Shown piece by piece: positions 19,193 to 26,488 of a stretch of DNA of 64,000 nucleotides. Under the pieces are notes generated by a model that was not told where the DNA came from, made no database searches, and saw only the letters and a list, made by a program, of their open reading frames with translations. The DNA comes from Aeromicrobium massiliense JC14 (GTDB lineage Bacteria; Actinomycetota; Actinomycetes; Propionibacteriales; Nocardioidaceae): the NCBI RefSeq assembly GCF_000312105.1, contig NZ_HE978636.1:878841-942840 (forward strand), in the 5' to 3' direction. The first letter of the stretch is position 1. The number at the start of each line of letters is the position of its first letter. The position numbers and the translations under genes were made by a program.

Positions 19193-19918
19193 TCAGGCGA
19201 GCGAGCGGACGACCAGGACGACGGCCGACACGGCGCTCACCGCGAGCACCAGCGCACGGAACCGGGCCGCCGGCAGGTGCGGGCGCAGGCGCTCGCCGAC
19301 GGCCGCGCCGAGGAAGAGCAGTGGCACCATGACCGCGCCCACGGCCAGCTGCTCGGTCGGCAGCTCACCGGCGACCGCGAGCGTGACCAGGCTCAGCGCG
19401 CTGCCCACGACGAAGTAGACGGCCAGCGTCGAGCGCACCTGCCGCGCCGGACGGTGCTGGTAGAGCAGCGCCATCGGCGGCCCGCCGATCGCGGACGTCG
19501 TCGCGGCGACGCCGCTCACGAACCCGGCCACGCCCAGCGACGTCCGGGTGATCGGCACGGTGATGGCGCGGGCGGTCAGTGCGACGGCGAGCAGCACCAC
19601 CAGCCCCACGGCGACGCCCAGGTCGCGGGCGCTGACGGTGGCGACGACCCACGCACCGGCGACCGTGCCCAGCACGCGTCCGGGCATCGCCCAGCCGAAG
19701 CCGCCCCAGTCGACGTCCCGGCGCTCGCGCGCGAGGGTCAGGAGGGGCAGGGTCATGCCGAGCAGGAGCAGCGAGCCGGGCATCAGCTCGGGCGCGAGCA
19801 GCGTGACCACGGGGGCGGCGACCAGGCCGAGGCCCAGCCCGACGACCGACTGCACCAGCGCGCCCAGGGCGACGGATCCGGCGATGACGACCAGGATCCA
19901 CACGGCGACGTCGGGCAC
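19193..19918 (-). CDS. TSUP-family (TauE/SafE) membrane permease
   Basis: 241 residues with about eight hydrophobic helices. The N-terminal AGSVALGALVQSVVGLGLGLVAAPVV and the middle GVAGFVSGVAATTSAIGGPPMALL match the two repeated family signatures of TauE/SafE proteins (the GGxxPP-like stretch is GGPPMAL). Family members export sulfite or organosulfonates or move other small anions. There is no sulfur gene next to it, so the substrate is open. It is a single gene, converging with the FAD oxidoreductase and divergent from the ankyrin gene. Confidence 0.82.
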   Translation of the reverse strand: MPDVAVWILVVIAGSVALGALVQSVVGLGLGLVAAPVVTLLAPELMPGSLLLLGMTLPLLTLARERRDVDWGGFGWAMPGRVLGTVAGAWVVATVSARDLGVAVGLVVLLAVALTARAITVPITRTSLGVAGFVSGVAATTSAIGGPPMALLYQHRPARQVRSTLAVYFVVGSALSLVTLAVAGELPTEQLAVGAVMVPLLFLGAAVGERLRPHLPAARFRALVLAVSAVSAVVLVVRSLA

Positions 19919-19962
19919 CGAGCCAGCGTCCCACGCGAGCGGCGGACGTCCGGCGCCGACCG

Positions 19963-19968
19963 TAGGCT
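19963..19968 (+). promoter_or_regulatory. -10 box 6 nt before the ankyrin ATG (leaderless)
   Basis: TAGGCT is followed by CCAGGC and then the ATG at 19975. A transcript starting 6-7 nt after the box would begin at the start codon itself. The bases before the ATG contain no convincing ribosome binding site. Confidence 0.6.
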
Positions 19969-19974
19969 CCAGGC

Positions 19975-20352
19975 ATGACCGAGCCCGCTGATCCCCGCGC
20001 CGTCGAGCTGGCCTACCAGCTCATCGACCACGCCCGTGCCGGCGAGACCGACGCCGTCGCCGCCTTCCTGGACGCCGGCGCGCCGGTCGACCTCACCGAC
20101 CCGCAGGGCAACACCCTGCTCATGCTCGCTGCCTACCACGGCCACGGCGAGACGGTCCGGCTGCTCGCCGACCGCGGCGCCGACGTGAACCGGCTCAACG
20201 ACCGGGGCCAGAGCCCCGTCGCCGGCGCCGTGTTCAAGGGCGAGGACGAGGTCGTCGCCGTGCTGCGCGAGGCGGGTGCCGACCTCGACGCCGGCACGCC
20301 CTCGGCGCGCGCCACCGCCGAGATGTTCGGCAAGGGCGACCTGCTGGCCTGA
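19975..20352 (+). CDS. Small ankyrin-repeat protein
   Basis: 125 residues. Two to three ankyrin repeats are visible: GNTLLMLAAYHGHGETVRLLADRGADVN with a preceding partial repeat (AFLDAGAPVDLTDPQ) and a following degenerate one (GQSPVAGAVFKGEDEVVAVLREAGADLD). The protein is probably soluble (no signal, no membrane segment) and binds a partner through the repeats, but the partner is unknown. The reading frame starts at an ATG 6 nt after TAGGCT, which indicates a leaderless message. The gene is followed by the TPP riboswitch region but is not obviously in that operon. Confidence 0.85.
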   Translation: MTEPADPRAVELAYQLIDHARAGETDAVAAFLDAGAPVDLTDPQGNTLLMLAAYHGHGETVRLLADRGADVNRLNDRGQSPVAGAVFKGEDEVVAVLREAGADLDAGTPSARATAEMFGKGDLLA

Positions 20353-20368
20353 CCCGCGGGCCGGGGGC

Positions 20369-20374
20369 TAGGGT
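20369..20374 (+). promoter_or_regulatory. Candidate -10 box for the TPP-riboswitch operon
   Basis: TAGGGT within GGCTAGGGTCGAG, 10 nt before the riboswitch begins. It fits the actinobacterial -10 pattern and would start a transcript near the 5' end of the riboswitch. Confidence 0.5.
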
Positions 20375-20383
20375 CGAGCCACA

Positions 20384-20477
20384 CGACAGGGGAGCGCCTA
20401 CGCAGAGGGCGCTGAGAGTGCGGAGAAGCCGCAGACCCTTGAACCTGCTCCGGTTAGTACCGGCGAAGGGAGTCACG
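20384..20477 (+). ncRNA. TPP riboswitch (THI element)
   Basis: The conserved blocks are present: GGGGAGC, then GCTGAGAGTGCGG with CCGCAGACCC, then CTTGAACCTG, CCGGTTAGTACCGGCG and AAGGGA. These are the sequence landmarks of THI-box aptamers, and the downstream genes encode a YkoE-type transporter. The final AAGGGAG (about 20466-20472) is also the ribosome binding site of ykoE, 6-10 nt before its ATG, so closure of the aptamer would hide the site. Translation control by thiamine pyrophosphate is therefore expected. Confidence 0.93.
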
Positions 20478-21098
20478 ATGACGAGCTCTGCAGACACGTC
20501 CATCACGGGGTTCTTCGTGCGCTACCGCACGATCGACCTGGTCACCATCGCCACGCTGGGCGTCGCCTTCGGCGTCGTCTACTGGGCCTGGGGGAAGCTC
20601 TACGAGCCGATCAGCGCCCTGGCCGTCTTCTCCTACCCGCCGTCGTCGGGCCTGCTCGGCGGCGTGTGGCTGATCGCCGGCGTCGTCGGCGGCCTGGTCG
20701 TGCGCAAGCCCGGCGCCGCCCTGGCCACCGAGCTGATCGCCGCGGCGGTCTCGCTGCTCGTGGTCGGCGGCACGCAGTGGGGCTTCAGCACGCTGGCGTC
20801 CGGCTTCTTCCAGGGACTCGGCGCCGAGCTCGTGCTCGCGCTGCTGCTCTACCGCCGCTTCGGTCTCGTGGTCGCCGCCTGTGCAGGTGCGCTGGCCGGT
20901 GCGTTCGAGTCGCTCTACGAGTGGACGTCCTACTACGCAGACTGGGACCTGCCCTACAAGCTCGCCCACCTCGCCTTCTTCTCGCTCTCGGGCGCCGTGG
21001 TCGCGGGTCTCGGCGGCTGGCTGCTGGTGCAGGCGCTCGCCCGCGCCGGGGTGCTGGACGCCTTCGGCCCGGGTCGCGAGCACGCGCGGGAGGTCTGA
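20478..21098 (+). CDS. ykoE: ECF transporter S component YkoE (thiamine-related)
   Basis: 206 residues with five or six membrane helices. Stretches such as VTIATLGVAFGVVYWAWG, YPPSSGLLGGVWLIAGVVGGLVVRKPGAAL and FFQGLGAELVLALL are characteristic of YkoE. The S component binds the substrate; in this family the ligand is thiamine or its HMP precursor, which agrees with the TPP riboswitch directly upstream. The start is 5-6 nt after the riboswitch-embedded AGGGAG. The next gene encodes the energising ATPase and begins right after the stop. The exact ligand (thiamine or hydroxymethylpyrimidine) cannot be told from sequence. Confidence 0.9.
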   Translation: MTSSADTSITGFFVRYRTIDLVTIATLGVAFGVVYWAWGKLYEPISALAVFSYPPSSGLLGGVWLIAGVVGGLVVRKPGAALATELIAAAVSLLVVGGTQWGFSTLASGFFQGLGAELVLALLLYRRFGLVVAACAGALAGAFESLYEWTSYYADWDLPYKLAHLAFFSLSGAVVAGLGGWLLVQALARAGVLDAFGPGREHAREV

Positions 21099-21099
21099 C

Positions 21100-22488
21100 C
21101 TGCGCGGGCGGGTCCGGCTGCACGGCCTGACCTGGCGCCCGCTCGGCCGGCGCGAGCCGACCGTCCGCGGCCTGGACCTGGAGGTCGAGCCCGGGCAGCG
21201 CGTCCTGCTGGTCGGCGCGAGCGGGGCGGGCAAGTCCACCGTCCTGCATGCGCTGGTCGGCGCGCTCGGCTCCACCTACGCCGGCGACCTCAACGGACGC
21301 GTCGAGGTCGACGGACGCGTCGGGCTGCTGGTGCAGAACCCCGAGGACGCGGTCGTGGCCGCCCAGGTCGGGCGCGACGTCGCGTTCGGGCCGGAGAACC
21401 TCGGCCTCGGCCGCGACGAGACCTGGTCGCGGGTCGACGCGGCCCTGGACGCCGTCGGCCTGGACGTGGCGCGCGAGCACCTCACCGTCGCGCTGTCCGG
21501 CGGCGAGAAGCAGCGGCTGGCGCTGGCCGGGCAGGTGGCGCTGCGTCCCGACGTCCTGCTCCTCGACGAGCCGACCTCGATGCTGGACGCCGCGAGCGCC
21601 GCCCGGGTGCGCGACGCGGTGCTGTCGGTCGCGGCCGGTCGCACCCTCGTGGTCGTCGAGCACCGGCTGGAGCCGTGGCTGCCGCACGTCGACCGCGTCG
21701 TGGTGCTCGGCCCCGGGGCGGTGGTCGTCCAGGACACCGACGTCGCCGGGTTCCTGGCCGGGCCGGCGCCGGGGGGCGTCTGGTTCCCCGGCCTGCCCGA
21801 CCCCGAGCCGGTGGACGTCCCCGAGGCGCTGGTGCGGCCGGAGTCGTCCGTCGAGCACGCGCTCGCGGAGGTCTCGGTCGTGCTGCGCACCCGCTCGCTG
21901 CGGGGGACGCAGGAGTCGCGTGCGCTCGACGCCGTGACCCTGGCCGCGCGGCCGGGCGAGGTCACCGCCCTCGTCGGCCCGAGCGGGTCGGGCAAGTCGA
22001 CCGCCCTCGGGGTGCTCGGCGGCCTGGTGCGCCCGACGTCCGGCACGGTGACTCCTGACCTGGGCCGCGCGAGGTCGCGCGACCTGGCCCGCGTGGTCGG
22101 GTGGGTGCCGCAGAACCCCGAGCACGGCTTCGTCACCACGCGGGTGGCCGACGAGGTGGCGCGGACGTCCGAGCGCGTCGGCCGGACGGTCGACGTCGAC
22201 GCGGTGCTCGACGTGCTCGGCCTGGCGCACCTGCGCGAGGCGAACCCCTACCGGCTCTCCGGCGGCGAGCAGCGCCGGCTCGCACTGGCCGCCGCGCTCG
22301 CGCACCGGCCCGGCACCGTCCTGCTCGACGAGCCGACCGTGGGGCAGGACCGCGCCACCTGGGCGGCCGTGGCCGGCTGGGTGCGCGCGGCCGCCGCGAC
22401 CGGAGCGACCACGGTGCTGTCGACCCACGACGACCTCGCGCCGCGCGACGTCGAGGTGCGGCTCGAGCGCGGGCGGGTGGTCGCGTGA
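21100..22488 (+). CDS. ykoD: ECF transporter ATPase, two fused ABC domains (YkoD-like)
   Basis: 462 residues if started at CTG 21100, the first plausible start after GGGAGGT (21088-21094); no ATG or GTG lies close in frame, so the start codon is uncommon and uncertain. Two complete ABC domains are fused: first Walker A GASGAGKST, signature LSGGEKQR and Walker B VLLLDEP; second Walker A GPSGSGKST, signature LSGGEQRR and Walker B VLLDEP. Each signature precedes LAL. The fused A1-A2 ATPase is typical of YkoD/CbiO-like ECF modules. It energises YkoE together with the T component downstream, with which it overlaps by GTGA. Confidence 0.88.
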   Translation: MRGRVRLHGLTWRPLGRREPTVRGLDLEVEPGQRVLLVGASGAGKSTVLHALVGALGSTYAGDLNGRVEVDGRVGLLVQNPEDAVVAAQVGRDVAFGPENLGLGRDETWSRVDAALDAVGLDVAREHLTVALSGGEKQRLALAGQVALRPDVLLLDEPTSMLDAASAARVRDAVLSVAAGRTLVVVEHRLEPWLPHVDRVVVLGPGAVVVQDTDVAGFLAGPAPGGVWFPGLPDPEPVDVPEALVRPESSVEHALAEVSVVLRTRSLRGTQESRALDAVTLAARPGEVTALVGPSGSGKSTALGVLGGLVRPTSGTVTPDLGRARSRDLARVVGWVPQNPEHGFVTTRVADEVARTSERVGRTVDVDAVLDVLGLAHLREANPYRLSGGEQRRLALAAALAHRPGTVLLDEPTVGQDRATWAAVAGWVRAAAATGATTVLSTHDDLAPRDVEVRLERGRVVA

Positions 22489-23183
22489 CCGGCGCGATCC
22501 TGCGGGTCAACCCGCTCGTCCTGCTCGCCGTCGGGCTCGGCTCGCTCCTCGGCTCGTTCGCCGTGCGCGACCTGACCGTGGCCGTCGTCGCGCTCGGCGC
22601 GTACGCCCTCGCAGTCGTGGTGACCGTGCCGTCGTGGCGCTACCCGCTGGCCTGCCTCGCCCTGTGCTCGATCGCGGCGCTGTCCCTGGTCTGGTCGACG
22701 TGGCGGCTCGGCGGCCATGACGAGGCCGAGGCGCTGACCGCGGGCCTGCGCATCGTGGTGCTGGCCTGGCCCGGCTCGGTCGCCGCGGGCTACATCGATC
22801 CGGCCCGGCTCGGCGACCACCTGGCCCAGTCGCTGCGGCTGCCCGGCCGGTTCGTCGCGGCGTTCTCGGCCTCGCTGCAGCGGTTCTGGACGTTCGTCCG
22901 CGAATGGCACGAGCTCGAGCGCAGCCGCCGGGCCCGCGGCGTGGGGCCGTCACGCAACCCGCTGGCCAACGGTCGGTACGCGGCCGGTGCGGCGTTCGCG
23001 CTGCTCGTCCAGGCGCTGCGCGGGGCGTCCCGCACGTCGGTGGCGATGGACGCGCGGGGCTTCGCCGACGCCCAGCACCGCACCTGGGCCGAGCCGGCCA
23101 CCTGGACCCGGGCGGACGTCCTCGGCCTGGTCGTCGCCACCGCGCTGGCCCTCGTCGCCCCCGTCACCCTGCTCCTCACGTAG
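22485..23183 (+). CDS. ykoC: ECF transporter T component (YkoC/EcfT-like)
   Basis: 232 residues from GTG in a GTGA overlap with the ATPase gene. Four to six membrane helices surround a cytoplasmic coupling region with RARG (ERSRRARGV) and a later DARGF (AMDARGFAD), the two Ala-Arg-Gly coupling motifs of EcfT proteins. Those motifs dock into the grooves of the two ATPase domains. The three genes make a group-I ECF transporter, controlled by the upstream TPP riboswitch. It is the last gene of the operon. Confidence 0.88.
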   Translation: MTGAILRVNPLVLLAVGLGSLLGSFAVRDLTVAVVALGAYALAVVVTVPSWRYPLACLALCSIAALSLVWSTWRLGGHDEAEALTAGLRIVVLAWPGSVAAGYIDPARLGDHLAQSLRLPGRFVAAFSASLQRFWTFVREWHELERSRRARGVGPSRNPLANGRYAAGAAFALLVQALRGASRTSVAMDARGFADAQHRTWAEPATWTRADVLGLVVATALALVAPVTLLLT

Positions 23184-23224
23184 CCGCTTACGGGCTGGCC
23201 TGGTCAGTGGCCCGGGTCACGGAG

Positions 23225-23247
23225 TAGGGTCGCTAAGCAAGCGCTTA
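23225..23247 (+). promoter_or_regulatory. -10 box overlapping an inverted-repeat operator before the MaoC operon
   Basis: TAGGGT (23225-23230) is followed after 3 bp by TAAGCAAGCGCTTA (23234-23247), with perfect 5-bp arms TAAGC/GCTTA around 4 bp. A TetR- or FadR-type repressor site at the transcription start would control the fatty-acid type genes below. The regulator is not in the neighbourhood. Confidence 0.5.
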
Positions 23248-23268
23248 CCTCCGTCGGGAAGGACCCCC

Positions 23269-23727
23269 ATGACGCGCACGTTCGCGAGCCTCGACGAGTT
23301 CCGCACCCACGTGGGCGAGGAGCTCGGCACCAGCGACTGGATCACCGTCACCCAGGAGCAGATCAACACCTTCGCCGACGCCACCGGCGACCACCAGTGG
23401 ATCCACGTCGACCCGGAGAAGGCGGCGAACGGCCCATTCGGCACGACCATCGCGCACGGCTACCTGACGCTGTCGCTGCTGCCGGTCATGGTCGGCGGCA
23501 TCTACGAGGTGCAGAACCTCGCGATGGGCGTGAACTACGGCGCCAACAAGATCCGCTTCCCCGAGCCCGTCCCGGTCGACTCGCGCATCCGCGCGACCGC
23601 CACCCTCACCGACGTCACCGACATCGCCATCGGCAGCCAGATCACGATGAAGGTCGTGGTCGAGCGCGAGGGCGCGGCCAAGCCGGCGTGCGTCGCCGAG
23701 GTCGTCTACGTCTACGCAGGAGCCTGA
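23269..23727 (+). CDS. MaoC-family (R)-specific enoyl-CoA hydratase
   Basis: 152 residues, single hot-dog domain. The catalytic stretch ADATGDHQWIHVDPEKA (Asp and His of the hydratase-2 motif) and the following GPFGTTIAHGYLTLSLLPVM are typical of bacterial MaoC-like hydratases such as mycobacterial HtdZ/Rv0130. The enzyme adds water to trans-2-enoyl-CoA to give 3-hydroxyacyl-CoA. It is 1 bp from the acyl-CoA dehydrogenase gene, which makes the preceding oxidation step, and an SDR follows that could oxidise the hydroxyl group; the three give a short beta-oxidation-like set. Transcription should be controlled by the operator at 23234. Confidence 0.88.
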   Translation: MTRTFASLDEFRTHVGEELGTSDWITVTQEQINTFADATGDHQWIHVDPEKAANGPFGTTIAHGYLTLSLLPVMVGGIYEVQNLAMGVNYGANKIRFPEPVPVDSRIRATATLTDVTDIAIGSQITMKVVVEREGAAKPACVAEVVYVYAGA

Positions 23728-23728
23728 C

Positions 23729-24949
23729 ATGCACTTCGCCCACGACGAGAAGACCACCGAGCTGCTCGAGCGCGTCACCGCGTTCATCGACACCGAGGTC
23801 GTCCCGCGCGAGAAGGTCCTGCACGAGCAGGTCGCCGAGAACGTCCGGACCGACTCCTGGGCGCGCCCGGCCGTCGTCGGCGAGCTGCAGGCGCTGGCCA
23901 AGCAGCAGGGGCTGTGGAACTTCTTCCTGCCCGGCGAGGAGGGCGCCGGCCTGACGAACCTGCAGTACGCGCCGCTCGCCGAGGCCACCGGACGCTCGAT
24001 CCAGCTGGCGCCGGCCGCGTTCAACTGCGCCGCGCCCGACACCGGCAACATGGAGGTGCTCGCCCAGTTCGGCACCGACGAGCAGAAGAAGCAGTGGCTC
24101 GAGCCGCTGCTCAGCGGTGAGATCCGCTCGGCCTTCGCCATGACCGAGCCGGACGTCGCGTCGTCGGACGCCACCAACATCGCCCTGCGCATCGAGCGCG
24201 ACGGCGACGAGTACGTCATCAACGGCCGCAAGTGGTGGATCACCGGGGCGATGAACCCGGACTGCCGGATCCTCATCGTGATGGGCAAGACCGACCCGGA
24301 CGCCGAGCGGCACCGCCAGCAGTCGATGGTGCTCGTCCCGCGCGACACCCCGGGCCTGGAGTTCGTGCGCGGCATGCACGTGTTCGGCTACCAGGACCGC
24401 GACCACGGCGGCCACGCCGAGCTGCGGTTCACCGACGTCCGTGTGCCGGTCAGCAACGTCATCGGCGCCGAGGGCGAGGGCTTCGCCATCGCCCAGGCCC
24501 GGCTGGGGCCGGGCCGCATCCACCACTGCATGCGCTCGATCGGCCTGGCCGAGCGGGCCGTGGAGCTCATGTGCGAGCGGGCGTCGTCGCGCGTCGCGTT
24601 CGGCAAGCCGATCGCCGACCAGGGCGTCGTCCGCGACTGGATCGCCGAGTCGCGGGTCAGGCTGGAGCAGCTGCGCCTGCTCGTGCTCAAGACCGCGTGG
24701 CTCATGGACACGGTCGGCAACAAGGGCGCGCACACCGAGATCCAGGCGATCAAGATCGCCACCCCGCAGACCGTGGAGTGGATCCTCGACAAGGCCATCC
24801 AGGTGCACGGCGCCGGTGGCCTGGGCCAGGACTTCTGGCTCGCCGAGGCGTTCGCCGGCATCCGCACGCTGCGGTTCGCCGACGGCCCGGACGAGGTGCA
24901 CAAGAACTCGCTGGCCAAGGCCGAGCTGCGCCGTCATGCGCGTCGCTGA
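23729..24949 (+). CDS. Acyl-CoA dehydrogenase (ACAD10/11-like)
   Basis: 406 residues. An N-terminal helical domain is followed by the FAD-binding stretch FAMTEPDVASSDATNIA and KWWITGA, then the C-terminal helical domain ending RTLRFADGPDEVHKNSLAK. The RTLR-ADGPDEVH ending, with Asp in place of the usual catalytic Glu of the EGT motif, is typical of ACAD10/11 and related actinobacterial FadE enzymes, so activity is likely. The substrate may be branched or 4-hydroxy acyl-CoA, unknown here. AGGAG precedes the ATG, which is 1 bp after the MaoC stop. The 3' end overlaps the SDR start by 14 bp. Confidence 0.9.
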   Translation: MHFAHDEKTTELLERVTAFIDTEVVPREKVLHEQVAENVRTDSWARPAVVGELQALAKQQGLWNFFLPGEEGAGLTNLQYAPLAEATGRSIQLAPAAFNCAAPDTGNMEVLAQFGTDEQKKQWLEPLLSGEIRSAFAMTEPDVASSDATNIALRIERDGDEYVINGRKWWITGAMNPDCRILIVMGKTDPDAERHRQQSMVLVPRDTPGLEFVRGMHVFGYQDRDHGGHAELRFTDVRVPVSNVIGAEGEGFAIAQARLGPGRIHHCMRSIGLAERAVELMCERASSRVAFGKPIADQGVVRDWIAESRVRLEQLRLLVLKTAWLMDTVGNKGAHTEIQAIKIATPQTVEWILDKAIQVHGAGGLGQDFWLAEAFAGIRTLRFADGPDEVHKNSLAKAELRRHARR

Positions 24950-25748
24950 CGGCACGAGCGCCGTCGTCACCGGTGCCGCGGGCGGCATCGGGGCGGCCCT
25001 CGCGCAGCGGCTGCTGGAGCGGGGCGCGTCGGTCACGCTGAGCGACCTGGACGCCGACCGGCTCACCGCCACGGCGTCCGCGCTCGAGGCCGAGCACCCC
25101 GGACGCGTCGCGCACCTGGCCGGCGACGCGGCCGACGAGGCTTGCCTGCGCGAGCTCGTCGCGACGGCCGAGGGCCTGGCCGGGCCGGTCGCGCTGTTCG
25201 TGGCCAACGCCGGCATCTTCCGCGGCTTCGGGCTCGAGGCGGACGACGCCGCGTGGCAGTCGTCCTGGGACGTCAACGTCATGGCCCACGTGCGGGCGGC
25301 GCGGCTGCTCGTGCCGCAGTGGCTCGAGCGCGGCGAGGGCTGCTTCGCCGTCACGGCGTCCGCCGCCGGTCTGCTCACCCAGCTCGGGCTGCCGACGTAC
25401 GCGGTCACGAAGCACGCCGCCGTGGGGTTCGCCGAGTGGCTGGCGGCGACCTACGGCGACCGCGGTGTGCAGGTCGCGGCGCTGTGCCCGATGGGCGTGC
25501 GTACCCCGCTGGTCGAGCAGGCCGAGGCGACGCTCGACGAGCAGGCCCGGCTGGGCATGCGGTCGGTCACCGAGGCCGGCGCCGTGCTGGAGCCGCTCGA
25601 GGTGGCCGACTCGCTGCTCGCGGCGATCGACGAGGGACGCTTCCTGGCCCTGCCGCACGCCGAGGTCGGCACGATGCACGCCCGCAAGGCCGCCGACCCG
25701 GACCGCTGGATCGCCGGCATGCAGCGCCTGCGCCGCTCGCTCGACTGA
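24936..25748 (+). CDS. Short-chain dehydrogenase/reductase
   Basis: 270 residues starting inside the 3' end of the acyl-CoA dehydrogenase gene. The cofactor motif TGAAGGIG (residues 12-19) and the acidic pair LSDLDADR suggest NAD(H) preference. NAGIF, the catalytic Ser in VTASAAG, and YAVTK (Tyr and Lys) complete the classical SDR triad. The reaction would be oxidation of a 3-hydroxyacyl-CoA or related alcohol, given its operon partners. The end region (MHARKAADPDRWI) resembles actinobacterial SDRs of fatty acid and sterol pathways. It converges on the F420-type reductase gene 21 bp away. Confidence 0.87.
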   Translation: MRVADGTSAVVTGAAGGIGAALAQRLLERGASVTLSDLDADRLTATASALEAEHPGRVAHLAGDAADEACLRELVATAEGLAGPVALFVANAGIFRGFGLEADDAAWQSSWDVNVMAHVRAARLLVPQWLERGEGCFAVTASAAGLLTQLGLPTYAVTKHAAVGFAEWLAATYGDRGVQVAALCPMGVRTPLVEQAEATLDEQARLGMRSVTEAGAVLEPLEVADSLLAAIDEGRFLALPHAEVGTMHARKAADPDRWIAGMQRLRRSLD

Positions 25749-25769
25749 GCGGGGCGCAGGCGCCGGACG

Positions 25770-26459
25770 TCAGCGCGTGGCCTGCTGCAGGGCCGCGCTG
25801 AGCTCGTCGGCCGAGACCGGCTTGGCCGGGGCGGTGCCGCCGGGCTGCACGGTCGACGGGTCGGCGAAGTACGGCACGCCGTACGCCGGGGTGCCCGGCT
25901 CGTAGCGCCAGCCCTCCGCGAGCGGCCCGGCGTCCAGGGCGTCGAAGCCGAGCTCGTCGAGCAGCTGGACGACCTCGCCCTTGGCCCGCTCGTCGTCGCC
26001 CGCGATCGCCAGCGCCGAGCGCTCGGCGTCGCCCGAGGGGCGCGCCAGCTCGGGGATGTGCGCGAAGGCGATGTTGTTGAACGCCTTCACCACGTGCGAG
26101 TCGGGCAGGTGGCGCTGCAGCAGCTCGGCCGAGGTGGCCTCGCCGGAGTCGAGCGCGGCGATCTGCCCGTCGCGCTGCGGGTAGTAGTTGTTGGTGTCGA
26201 TGACGGTCTTGCCGCGCAGCGGCTCGACCGGGACCGACTCGTAGGCGGCGAGCGGGATGGTCACGACGACGACGTCGCCGGCCTCCGCCGCCTCCTGGGG
26301 CGTCGCGGCCCGCGCGCGGTCGCCGAGCTCGGCGACCAGGTCGCCCAGGCTCTCGGGCCCGCGCCGGTTGCTCAGGACGACGTCGTGCCCCGCCTTCACT
26401 GCGAGTCGCGCGATCGCGCTGCCGATGTTTCCGCTGCCGATGAGTCCGATGGTGGTCAT
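25770..26459 (-). CDS. NADPH-dependent F420 reductase-like (Fno/NADP oxidoreductase) family protein
   Basis: 229 residues. The N-terminal Rossmann motif GLIGSGNIGSAIARLAVKAGH followed by VVLSNRRGPESL places it in the F420:NADP+ oxidoreductase-like family; SNRR is the NADP phosphate-binding stretch. VVVTIPLAAY and GKTVIDTNNYYPQRDG are also conserved there. Some members use F420, others act on different substrates, so the cofactor partner is uncertain. The gene precedes nothing on its strand within the same operon; MFS gene 26489-27793 lies upstream on the same strand 29 bp away and may be co-transcribed. The start is the ATG at 26459, since no closer start fits. Confidence 0.75.
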   Translation of the reverse strand: MTTIGLIGSGNIGSAIARLAVKAGHDVVLSNRRGPESLGDLVAELGDRARAATPQEAAEAGDVVVVTIPLAAYESVPVEPLRGKTVIDTNNYYPQRDGQIAALDSGEATSAELLQRHLPDSHVVKAFNNIAFAHIPELARPSGDAERSALAIAGDDERAKGEVVQLLDELGFDALDAGPLAEGWRYEPGTPAYGVPYFADPSTVQPGGTAPAKPVSADELSAALQQATR

Positions 26460-26488
26460 ACCTAGGGGCAAGGAGGTCGGGCCGCCGG

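Noticed and set aside
19193-19918. TSUP permease as sulfite exporter belonging to the alkyl sulfate system
   Set aside because: No copy of the TGGAC-N6-TGTCYA operator is near it and it is 7 kb away with unrelated neighbours.
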